The notes under the pieces are model-generated. The model ran no database searches. It was given only the letters and a program-made list of their open reading frames with translations, and was not told where the DNA came from. Made by a program: the position numbers and the translations under genes. From Minisyncoccota bacterium (GTDB lineage: Bacteria > Patescibacteriota > Minisyncoccia > Phycocordibacterales > JAQTLZ01), in NCBI GenBank assembly GCA_028710915.1, contig JAQTTF010000045.1:1-5382 (forward strand): a stretch of 5,382 bases of DNA, read 5' to 3'. Positions 1 through 4,595 of this stretch are shown piece by piece (the stretch's first letter is position 1; each line of letters begins with the position of its first letter).

Positions 1-1
1 A

Positions 2-403
2 AAAGGCGTGCTCTTCTCTATCGCCGGCGGAGACGATTTGAAAATGTTTGAAATCCAAGACGCCGCAAAAATTATTACTGAATCAATCGACCCTGGAGCA
101 AAAGTTATCTTTGGAACTATTCATGATGAGAAATTAAAGAAAGGTGAAGTCAAAGTGACAGTCATCGCATCAGGGTTCCCAGAAGGAATGCCGAAAAAAG
201 GACTCTTTCATTTTGAAAGTGCAGAGCCGAAAGAAGAAAAAAAGAGCAAGCTTTTTGGTGGAAACTCGACTCCTGCTCCCGTCGCAGTGAAAGAAATTCC
301 TAAGCAAGTGGAAGAGAAGAAACCCGAGATCAAAGTGGTAGATGACAACGATGATGAATGGGGCGCAGTGCCGGCATTCTTGCGAAGATCAAAAATTAAA
401 TAA
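2..403 (+). CDS. ftsZ: Cell division protein FtsZ, C-terminal fragment (5' end outside window)
   Basis: FtsZ is the tubulin-like GTPase that polymerises into the cytokinetic ring at midcell. Only the end of the protein is here; the frame is open to the left edge and reads K-G-V-L-F-S before the first GTG, so that GTG is internal, not a start. The first ~60 residues match the end of the FtsZ C-terminal domain: GVLFSIAGGDDL, then an amphipathic helix, then VIFGTIHDEKL and VKVTVIASGF. A Lys/Glu/Pro-rich linker of about 45 residues follows, then an acidic patch (DDNDDEW) and the conserved C-terminal peptide AVPAFLRR, which in other bacteria docks FtsA, ZipA or SepF-type anchors. It ends in basic residues (SKIK). 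The stop is TAA at 401-403, with a strong terminator 10 nt later, so it is the last gene of its transcript. The identification is firm; the GTPase domain itself is not visible. Confidence 0.93.
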   Translation, partial: KGVLFSIAGGDDLKMFEIQDAAKIITESIDPGAKVIFGTIHDEKLKKGEVKVTVIASGFPEGMPKKGLFHFESAEPKEEKKSKLFGGNSTPAPVAVKEIPKQVEEKKPEIKVVDDNDDEWGAVPAFLRRSKIK

Positions 404-412
404 GAATCCAAA

Positions 413-450
413 GCAGTAAAAAACTTCCTTTAAAGGAAGTTTTTTACTGC
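413..450 (+). terminator. Intrinsic terminator after ftsZ (perfect 38-nt palindrome)
   Basis: Positions 413-431 and 432-450 are perfect reverse complements (19 bp). The stable core is ACTTCC/GGAAGT, with an A-run before it and six T's after it (439-445 region). This A-tract/hairpin/T-tract order is a rho-independent terminator and could work in both directions. It lies 10 nt after the ftsZ stop and separates ftsZ from the flavoprotein gene. Confidence 0.9.
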
Positions 451-456
451 TAATTT

Positions 457-483
457 TTGAGAAATCAAGAAATATGTTATCAT
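457..483 (+). promoter_or_regulatory. Putative extended -10 promoter for the flavoprotein gene (leaderless)
   Basis: An extended -10 box TGT-TATCAT lies at 475-483. A possible -35 TTGAGA lies at 457-462, with a short 15-nt spacer. Only 7 nt separate the -10 box from the ATG at 491, so transcription would begin at or next to the start codon. No Shine-Dalgarno sequence lies before the ATG (the preceding bases are TCTTCGC), which fits a leaderless mRNA. The same arrangement recurs at other genes in the window. Confidence 0.55.
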
Positions 484-490
484 TCTTCGC

Positions 491-1420
491 ATGATATATG
501 ACTTAGCAATTATAGGTGGAGGCCCTGCAGGAGCTGCAGCCGCCGTATACGCTGCCCGAAAACGCCTGAAAACTGTTTTCATAACAGAGAGCTTCGGGGG
601 TCAAAGCGTAGTATCGTCCGACATACAAAACTGGATCGGTACAGTTTCTATTTCCGGAGATAAGCTTGCAAAGGATCTCGAGGCTCACATAAAAGCGTAT
701 GCAGAAGATATTGTCGATGTAAAAGCAGGAGAAAGAGCCGAAAACATAACAAAAACAGCTTCAGGATTTAGTATAAAAACCAAAAGTGCTTCCTATGAAG
801 CTAAAACTGTCCTTATTGCAACAGGAAGTATGCGAAGGAAGCTCGCAATACCCGGAGCGGAAGAATTCGAAAATAAAGGAATTTCATATTGCGCATCTTG
901 CGACGGACCGCTTTTTGCTGACCAGGATGTTGTTATTGTCGGGGGAGGAAACGCCGCATTTGAATCTGCAGCCCAGCTTCTTGCCTACTCTAAGAGCGTT
1001 ACCCTTTTGAATCGCGGACCAGAATTCCGAGCTGACCCTGTAACCGTTCAAAGAATCCTTTTAAATCCCAAAATGCGAGCAATCCGAAACGCCATACCGG
1101 TAAAAATTACAGGATCTAAATTTGTAACAGGAATTACCTACAAAGATACAGACAAAACAGAAAACGCTGAAACAGAAATAAAGACGACTGGGATTTTTGT
1201 TGAAGTCGGCCTTCTCCCAGCAACCGATTTTGCAAAAGATATTGTAAAGCGAAATGAACATAACCAGATCATTATCGATCCTCGAACTCAAGAAACATCA
1301 CAAAAGGGCATTTGGGCCGCGGGAGATTGCACAGACGGCAAATATCATCAAAACAATATAGCGGCAGGAGATGCGGTCAAAGCCCTTGAGGATATCTATC
1401 TTGCTATCCACACAAAATAA
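491..1420 (+). CDS. trxB: FAD-dependent thioredoxin reductase / AhpF-like pyridine nucleotide-disulfide oxidoreductase
   Basis: A cytosolic flavoenzyme of the low-molecular-weight thioredoxin reductase family, which passes electrons from NAD(P)H through FAD to an active-site disulfide and on to thioredoxin-like partners. The 309 residues match the usual length (about 305-320). In order: the FAD dinucleotide motif GGGPAG (9-14), the ATG-type motif LIATGS (108-113), the redox motif CASC followed by DGPLF (C134, C137), the second nucleotide-binding motif GGGNAA (151-156), and the FAD-closing segment AAGDC...HQNNIAAGDA (276-295). The usual HRR NADPH signature is replaced by N174-R175-G176, though the downstream FRA (R180) is kept. 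CDGPLF and GDC resemble AhpF more than classical TrxB, but the extra N-terminal domains of AhpF are absent. Cofactor preference and electron acceptor are therefore uncertain; no thioredoxin or peroxiredoxin gene is in view. The ATG at 491 is chosen because the FAD motif begins at residue 9, as expected. Confidence 0.9.
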   Translation: MIYDLAIIGGGPAGAAAAVYAARKRLKTVFITESFGGQSVVSSDIQNWIGTVSISGDKLAKDLEAHIKAYAEDIVDVKAGERAENITKTASGFSIKTKSASYEAKTVLIATGSMRRKLAIPGAEEFENKGISYCASCDGPLFADQDVVIVGGGNAAFESAAQLLAYSKSVTLLNRGPEFRADPVTVQRILLNPKMRAIRNAIPVKITGSKFVTGITYKDTDKTENAETEIKTTGIFVEVGLLPATDFAKDIVKRNEHNQIIIDPRTQETSQKGIWAAGDCTDGKYHQNNIAAGDAVKALEDIYLAIHTK

Positions 1421-1426
1421 TTCGTC

Positions 1427-1813
1427 CTACCAATACATCCAGATACCGTGAGAACGTAAAACTGGTCCAAGAAAATACGAGACGGCATTGCACACAAGAG
1501 AAACCAAAAATGCTGTCTTCCAATCAATTCGAAGCACAAAACGATAAAATATCGCCTCAACGATAAATGCGAATGCTTCTGCAAAAATGACAGCTGTACT
1601 TGCCGGCCATGCCGTGAGATAAGGAAATATGAACCAGACGTAGGAAATAGTTGAGAAGGAAGCGTAGAGCCCCGCAAATATCATCTGTCCGAGCGAAAGA
1701 GAATGTTTCCGAAAAACAAATTTCAAAAGCAAAATAAGGACAATCGTCTCAGTAACATCCGTAAAAAGAAGAGATGTCAGGAACCGGTGTACAAATGCAA
1801 TATTGCCAGCCAT
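1427..1813 (-). CDS. Small four-helix integral membrane protein, function unknown
   Basis: 128 residues, mostly hydrophobic, with about four predicted membrane helices at roughly 17-34, 44-66, 70-93 and 100-118. The last two helices carry polar residues (E79, E86, Y90, then N109, S112 and G116 in the pattern N-x-x-S-x-x-x-G). These polar in-membrane positions suggest a conserved family rather than a random ORF. From memory, small membrane proteins with a similar E...E...Y...N..S pattern occur as unnamed proteins in CPR and archaeal genomes, but I cannot name a family. It is the third gene of a minus-strand run, 12 nt behind the hydrolase, and may also have its own promoter (TATACT, 6 nt before the ATG). 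It ends in TAG only 6 nt from the stop of the convergent flavoprotein gene. No signal peptide or catalytic motif is evident. Confidence 0.72.
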   Translation of the reverse strand: MAGNIAFVHRFLTSLLFTDVTETIVLILLLKFVFRKHSLSLGQMIFAGLYASFSTISYVWFIFPYLTAWPASTAVIFAEAFAFIVEAIFYRFVLRIDWKTAFLVSLVCNAVSYFLGPVLRSHGIWMYW

Positions 1814-1819
1814 AGGAAT

Positions 1820-1849
1820 AGTATACTAGACGATAAGTTTGAGAAGCAA
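1820..1849 (-). promoter_or_regulatory. Possible internal promoter for the four-helix membrane protein
   Basis: On the minus strand, TATACT (1820-1825) lies exactly 6 nt before the ATG, with a possible -35 TTGCTT (1844-1849) at an 18-nt spacing. The box sits inside the 10-bp palindrome TAGTATACTA, which includes the hydrolase stop codon. There is no TG extension and no Shine-Dalgarno. The call rests mainly on the spacing matching the clearer promoters at 2966-2974 and 3002-3010. Confidence 0.4.
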
Positions 1850-2371
1850 CGGAAATTCTTTATATGGCTGTTTAAAAGTATCAGAACCCATATGACCTTC
1901 CCCTTTTAGGACGATCAATTTCCCCGTTCCAAGATTATCTACTATAAATTTCCCCTCTACATCATTGCACCCCCAAGGATCATTATCTGAATTGAGGAGA
2001 ATAATTTCTTCGGCATTCTTTTTTATTTTCTGCCAATCATATTTATCTTGAAGAATTTTTTCCGGTTCCATATCTCCTTTTTGTCTTGCATACCCGGCAA
2101 CCAAAATCACTTTTTTGATTTTTACGTTAAGATTTTCAAGAACACTGAGTTGAAGCGGACAACCAGCAGAATGCCCGATCAAAATTGTCTCGGGTGAATA
2201 TTTTTCTTTCAGAGCAACGGGAAGCCAAGTTTTTAAATCCGGATGATCTGTATCGGGAAGTACCGGAATCGAGACCGAATAGCCCTTTTTCTCAAGTTCT
2301 CTTGTAAGCCACGGAAACCAGAAAGATTCTTTTGTTTCTCCTGTTCCGTGGAGAATGATAACGTTTTTCAT
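1826..2371 (-). CDS. Alpha/beta hydrolase, RBBP9/YdeN-type serine hydrolase
   Basis: A 181-residue cytosolic alpha/beta-hydrolase of the small RBBP9/YdeN type, which has a minimal fold without a large lid domain. Visible elements: the first strand and oxyanion loop VIILHGTGE (4-12); the nucleophile elbow GHSAG (66-70, Ser68); the acidic residue in the motif SDNDPW (128-133, most likely Asp131); and the catalytic histidine in GEGHMG (157-162, His160). The Ser-Asp-His triad is therefore complete and the enzyme is probably active, most likely as an esterase or serine hydrolase. The natural substrate of this family is usually unknown and cannot be read here. The gene starts 3 nt after the stop of the PQ-loop-like membrane protein gene, so the two are almost certainly co-transcribed, with translational coupling likely. 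No Shine-Dalgarno or -10 box precedes its ATG, unlike its neighbours, which supports dependence on the upstream gene. Confidence 0.87.
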   Translation of the reverse strand: MKNVIILHGTGETKESFWFPWLTRELEKKGYSVSIPVLPDTDHPDLKTWLPVALKEKYSPETILIGHSAGCPLQLSVLENLNVKIKKVILVAGYARQKGDMEPEKILQDKYDWQKIKKNAEEIILLNSDNDPWGCNDVEGKFIVDNLGTGKLIVLKGEGHMGSDTFKQPYKEFPLLLKLIV

Positions 2372-2374
2372 ACT

Positions 2375-2959
2375 TTAGGATCTTTTAAATTTTCGTAAGA
2401 AAACTATCTCCCCTATTATTACAAATTTTGTTATGAGAACCGAAGCGGGATATATCAAATTGATGAGCGAATAACTGCCCATAGAAAACATAGACAGGGA
2501 ATGTTTGACGGCGTCAGTATACATTGAACCAAGCGATTCACTCTTGGGTGCATGCCAGGTTTTTCGCATCGTCGGGAAAAACGCGATGAGATCGATAAAA
2601 GTTGCAAGGAGGACTGACCACAAAACATTCTTAGAGAGTACCCACGGAAGAATAGAAAGGATTGCCAAAACTAAACAAATTTTATCAAAATTTGTAATAT
2701 CTTTTGTCCCGTAGCCGCCTTTGAGAGAAAGAAGCAGCGTGAAAGTGGTCACAAGAGCTGCAACTCCTGTTGCCCAAGATCCCGGACCTCCGCCAGAAAC
2801 CCACTGTCCGAGAAATGCTATCGTGGTTACGATAGACCACACAAGCCAAGTATAGGTATGCGGTTTTGTATTTCCCTGAAGAATATCTCGAGTATAGAGA
2901 AATGAGCTGAAGAGAGCGAGTAGCGCAGCAACTGCTCCGAGAATTATTTTTAGATCCAT
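2375..2959 (-). CDS. Multi-pass membrane protein with two PQ-loop-like segments (SWEET/SemiSWEET-like architecture)
   Basis: 194 residues with about seven hydrophobic helices (roughly 4-22, 36-54, 62-80, 94-107, 111-128, 155-172, 173-188). Two segments look alike: YTRDILQGNTKPHTYTWLVW (22-41), and FFPTMRKTWHAPKSESLGSM (127-146) after helix 5. Each places a proline with basic and aromatic residues at a helix end, as PQ-loop repeats do. Together with a three-plus-one-plus-three helix count this suggests a SWEET-like internal duplication. PQ-loop proteins move sugars, amino acids or cystine, or act as receptors; no substrate can be assigned here. This is a resemblance seen by eye, so an unrelated seven-helix protein remains possible. 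The gene leads the minus-strand run, with a clear extended -10 box 6 nt before its ATG, and shares its upstream region with the divergent MFS gene. Confidence 0.78.
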   Translation of the reverse strand: MDLKIILGAVAALLALFSSFLYTRDILQGNTKPHTYTWLVWSIVTTIAFLGQWVSGGGPGSWATGVAALVTTFTLLLSLKGGYGTKDITNFDKICLVLAILSILPWVLSKNVLWSVLLATFIDLIAFFPTMRKTWHAPKSESLGSMYTDAVKHSLSMFSMGSYSLINLIYPASVLITKFVIIGEIVFLRKFKRS

Positions 2960-2965
2960 AGGAGA

Positions 2966-2974
2966 ATTATAACA
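2966..2974 (-). promoter_or_regulatory. Extended -10 promoter for the minus-strand membrane protein/hydrolase run
   Basis: On the minus strand the sequence reads TGT-TATAAT, a perfect consensus extended -10 element, followed by six bases (TCTCCT) and then the ATG at 2959. Transcription should start on or within a base of the A of ATG, giving a leaderless mRNA. No good -35 hexamer is seen at 16-18 nt, which extended -10 promoters tolerate. No Shine-Dalgarno is present. Confidence 0.7.
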
Positions 2975-3001
2975 TTAACTAGGGTTATAAAAACTATTTT
3001 T

Positions 3002-3010
3002 TGCTATAAT
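3002..3010 (+). promoter_or_regulatory. Extended -10 promoter for the MFS transporter gene (leaderless)
   Basis: TGC-TATAAT is a perfect extended -10 element, followed by six bases (AGCCGA) and the ATG at 3017. The predicted transcription start coincides with the start codon. The -35 region (about 2982-2988) is not consensus. Its geometry is identical to the divergent promoter at 2966-2974, whose -10 box is about 30 nt away on the other strand, so the two may compete for RNA polymerase. Confidence 0.72.
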
Positions 3011-3016
3011 AGCCGA

Positions 3017-4216
3017 ATGTTTTCAAAAACCCTCGAAGGAAATCTTGTGAGGTACAATCTTTACAAGATTTTTACCAAACGAGTATTTCTCCCGGTTATT
3101 GCTATTTACCTGACAACAGTGGGCCACTTAACACTAGCCCAGTTAGCTATCATCGCAAGTATCACCGCAGTCACAAGTGTGGTGATGGAAATACCGACTG
3201 GCTATATTGCCGACAAAATTGGACACAAAACTACTCTTTTATGGGGAGCTCTTGTCACCGCAGTTTCTCCGCTCTTCTATATCTTGATGCCAAATTTTGC
3301 TGGAGGAATCCTCGGGTCAGTTGTATTTTTTGCCGGAGGGTCATTTACTTCTGGTGCAACCCAGGCTTTTATGCACGAAACGCTTTTAAGTCTCGGAAAA
3401 GAGAGTGAGTATTCAAAAATTATGGGCAAGGCCCAGAGCTACGGACTCCTCGGTAATATCGTATTGGTTTCCCTTGTTCCCCTTACATATAGTATTTACC
3501 CGACACTTCCTTTTATTCTAGGATTTATCTGTCTCTGCATATCTTTTCTCCTTGTGCTTTCTTTCAAAGATCCGAGCGTTCATATAGAAATAAAAGAGAC
3601 AAAAATCTCCTTTTTTCAAGAAGTGAAGAACACTCTCCCTGCAAGATTTATCGTTAAAATGATTTCGACGTTTATCATTTTTGGAATCGCTTCGGCAACC
3701 TTTGAACAAAGTACTTTGTATCGGGAACTCGTTTTTAAAAATCTTGGAATTCCAGTCGCCTATTTTGGTTTCATCCTGGCATTCGGTAGTCTTTTAGCAG
3801 CAATCACAGGACATTATATTCACCATCTCAAGAAATTGAAACCGGAAAGATTTTTCCTTTTTGATATTTTATATATTATCGGAATTCTGCTGATTATCGG
3901 TCTTTCAGGGAATCCGGTGATCATTATTCTGGCATTTTGTCTCGTCCCGGCCTACGACAGAACACGAAATATCATTTACGAATCAATTGTGTTCGAAGAA
4001 TTCCCAAGAAGCAATTACAAAGCGACTTTGTTGTCGATAATGAATTTTTGCGATTTCGCAAGCGCCATTTGGATTCCTCTCGTTTTTGCATATACCGTTT
4101 CTCAATTTGGCATTATGAAAGGACACGCAATATTCGGCTTGATACTCTTGGCGATATTACTGCCAGTTCTTATCGGACATAATTTAATTAAAAAGAAAAC
4201 ATCTATTAGCACTTAA
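3017..4216 (+). CDS. Major facilitator superfamily (MFS) transporter
   Basis: A 399-residue inner-membrane secondary transporter, probably a proton-coupled exporter, with about twelve hydrophobic helices in two six-helix halves. The MFS motif A is clear between helices 2 and 3: G62-Y-I-A-D-K-I-G-H-K71, preceded by EIPT, a form frequent in drug-efflux-type MFS proteins. A charged central loop (about 183-205, SFKDPSVHIEIKETK) separates the halves. A second-half cytoplasmic loop carries PAYDRTRN (311-318). The short tail is basic (IKKKTSIST). The length is normal for the superfamily. Substrate cannot be deduced; a multidrug or small-molecule export role is a family-based guess. The ATG at 3017 is supported by the TATAAT box 6 nt upstream. 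The gene is divergent from the PQ-loop-like protein and ends 1 nt before the duplicated tRNA-Ser tail. Confidence 0.88.
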   Translation: MFSKTLEGNLVRYNLYKIFTKRVFLPVIAIYLTTVGHLTLAQLAIIASITAVTSVVMEIPTGYIADKIGHKTTLLWGALVTAVSPLFYILMPNFAGGILGSVVFFAGGSFTSGATQAFMHETLLSLGKESEYSKIMGKAQSYGLLGNIVLVSLVPLTYSIYPTLPFILGFICLCISFLLVLSFKDPSVHIEIKETKISFFQEVKNTLPARFIVKMISTFIIFGIASATFEQSTLYRELVFKNLGIPVAYFGFILAFGSLLAAITGHYIHHLKKLKPERFFLFDILYIIGILLIIGLSGNPVIIILAFCLVPAYDRTRNIIYESIVFEEFPRSNYKATLLSIMNFCDFASAIWIPLVFAYTVSQFGIMKGHAIFGLILLAILLPVLIGHNLIKKKTSIST

Positions 4217-4217
4217 T

Positions 4218-4238
4218 GCGGAGGAGGCGAGATTTGAA
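4218..4238. repeat. 21-bp direct copy of the tRNA-Ser 3' end (possible attachment-site scar)
   Basis: These 21 bp are identical to 4363-4383. In the tRNA the repeat covers the T-loop, the 3' side of the T-stem, the 3' acceptor strand, the discriminator base and one base beyond. The copies are 145 bp apart. Duplicated tRNA 3' ends are the usual footprint of site-specific integration into a tRNA gene; local duplication by replication slippage is the alternative. The copy begins 2 nt after the MFS stop codon. Confidence 0.8.
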
Positions 4239-4315
4239 ACTTACAGTTTCAGTATACCTTTTGGCTAAAATTTTCGCTCACTCAATTTTAGACTCAAAAG
4301 GTTTTCAAATCTCGC
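4227..4315. repeat. Long imperfect stem-loop containing an inverted tRNA-Ser tail segment
   Basis: An outer stem of 13 bp pairs 4227-4239 with 4303-4315. Inside it 4257-4263 pairs with 4295-4301 (7 bp) and 4265-4272 pairs with 4284-4291 (8 bp), closing an 11-nt loop. A 17-nt side segment (4240-4256) is unpaired on one side. The outer arms are copies of the tRNA-Ser T-loop/T-stem sequence. No clean T-run follows on the + strand, so it is not a textbook terminator for the MFS gene, though the structure could stabilise an mRNA end. Confidence 0.7.
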
Positions 4316-4317
4316 AC

Positions 4318-4336
4318 GGAAGCATTCCAAGCTTCC
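4318..4336. repeat. Small perfect hairpin between the MFS gene and tRNA-Ser
   Basis: GGAAGC (4318-4323) and GCTTCC (4331-4336) form a 6-bp stem with a 7-nt loop. It lies 28 nt beyond the 3' end of tRNA-Ser. It may help end or process the tRNA-Ser transcript, but no strong T-tract follows on either strand. It is followed by the short tandem GTTCAC-TTC-GTTCAC (4348-4362 region). Confidence 0.5.
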
Positions 4337-4362
4337 TCTCCTTCTTGTTCACTTCGTTCACG

Positions 4363-4383
4363 GCGGAGGAGGCGAGATTTGAA
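4363..4383. repeat. tRNA-Ser 3' end copy of the 21-bp direct repeat
   Basis: This is the partner of 4218-4238, lying within the functional tRNA-Ser gene (4364-4383) plus one trailing base. Identity stops on both sides: the base before differs (T against G) and the base after differs (A against C), so the unit is sharply bounded. Confidence 0.8.
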
Positions 4384-4450
4384 CTCGCGAGACCCTTTCG
4401 AGCCTGCTGGTTTTCGAAACCAGTGCTTTCAACCGCTCAGCCACTCCTCC
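4364..4450 (-). tRNA. tRNA-Ser (anticodon CGA)
   Basis: On the minus strand an 87-nt cloverleaf folds cleanly. The acceptor GGAGGAG (4450-4444) pairs with CTCCTCC (4371-4365), followed by discriminator G at 4364. The anticodon stem CTGGT/ACCAG encloses the 7-nt loop TTCGAAA, giving anticodon CGA, which reads UCG serine codons. A long variable arm (AGGCTC, GAAA tetraloop, GGGTCT, with two G-U pairs) marks it as class II tRNA-Ser. The T-arm is GCGAG-TTCAAAT-CTCGC. CCA is not encoded and must be added. An open frame over this gene on the + strand (4216-4458) is an artefact of the tRNA sequence. Confidence 0.96.
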
Positions 4451-4467
4451 AAGTGTAGCGAGCATTT

Positions 4468-4495
4468 ATCCTAGCATTTTTTGCCTTTTTTACAA
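4468..4495 (-). promoter_or_regulatory. Promoter of tRNA-Ser(CGA)
   Basis: On the minus strand TTGTAA (-35, 4490-4495), a 16-nt spacer and TGC-TAGGAT (extended -10; hexamer at 4468-4473) lie 17 nt before the 5' end of tRNA-Ser at 4450. This predicts a start near 4461 and a leader of about 10 nt. It overlaps the tRNA-Glu promoter on the other strand. Confidence 0.65.
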
Positions 4496-4504
4496 AAAAT
4501 GCTA
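4472..4504. repeat. 12-bp inverted repeat forming a symmetric divergent tRNA promoter
   Basis: TAGCATTTTTTG (4472-4483) and CAAAAAATGCTA (4493-4504) are perfect reverse complements around a 9-nt centre. Each arm supplies the TGC-TA of an extended -10 box on one strand and the TTG of a -35 box on the other. It therefore looks like promoter architecture rather than a terminator, although a transcript across it could fold. Confidence 0.75.
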
Positions 4505-4508
4505 TGAT
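4481..4508 (+). promoter_or_regulatory. Promoter of tRNA-Glu(UUC)
   Basis: TTGCCT (-35, 4481-4486), a 16-nt spacer and TGC-TATGAT (extended -10; hexamer 4503-4508) lie 15 nt before the tRNA-Glu 5' end at 4524. The predicted start is near 4515. Spacer length and TG extension are the same as in the opposing tRNA-Ser promoter. Confidence 0.68.
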
Positions 4509-4523
4509 TTCTTGGTTAATTTT

Positions 4524-4595
4524 GGCCCTATCGTCTAATGGTTAGGACACGGCCTTTTCAAGGCTGTAATCCGGGTTCGACTCCCGGTAGGGTCA
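4524..4595 (+). tRNA. tRNA-Glu (anticodon UUC)
   Basis: A 72-nt cloverleaf. The acceptor GGCCCTA (4524-4530) pairs with TAGGGTC (4588-4594, one G-U), with discriminator A at 4595. The D-arm is GTCTAATGGTTAGGAC. The anticodon stem CGGCC/GGCTG has loop TTTTCAA, giving anticodon TTC. The T-arm is CCGGG-TTCGACT-CCCGG. CCA is not encoded. The gene lies opposite the last 20 codons of the serine recombinase reading frame, so the two genes overlap tail to tail. Confidence 0.96.

Noticed and set aside
4218..4336. The stem-loops after the MFS gene read as its intrinsic terminator.
   Set aside because: No T-run directly follows either stem on the + strand, so a rho-independent terminator cannot be claimed.
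4216..4458. An 80-codon open frame on the + strand between the MFS gene and tRNA-Glu.
   Set aside because: Its second half is the complement of tRNA-Ser and its first half is the stem-loop repeat region. Peptides of this kind are a known artefact over serine tRNA genes. It has no start signal.
4472..4504. The palindrome read as a terminator shared by the two tRNAs.
   Set aside because: The tRNAs diverge from it, so it is upstream of both, and its arms contain well-spaced -35 and -10 elements in each direction.
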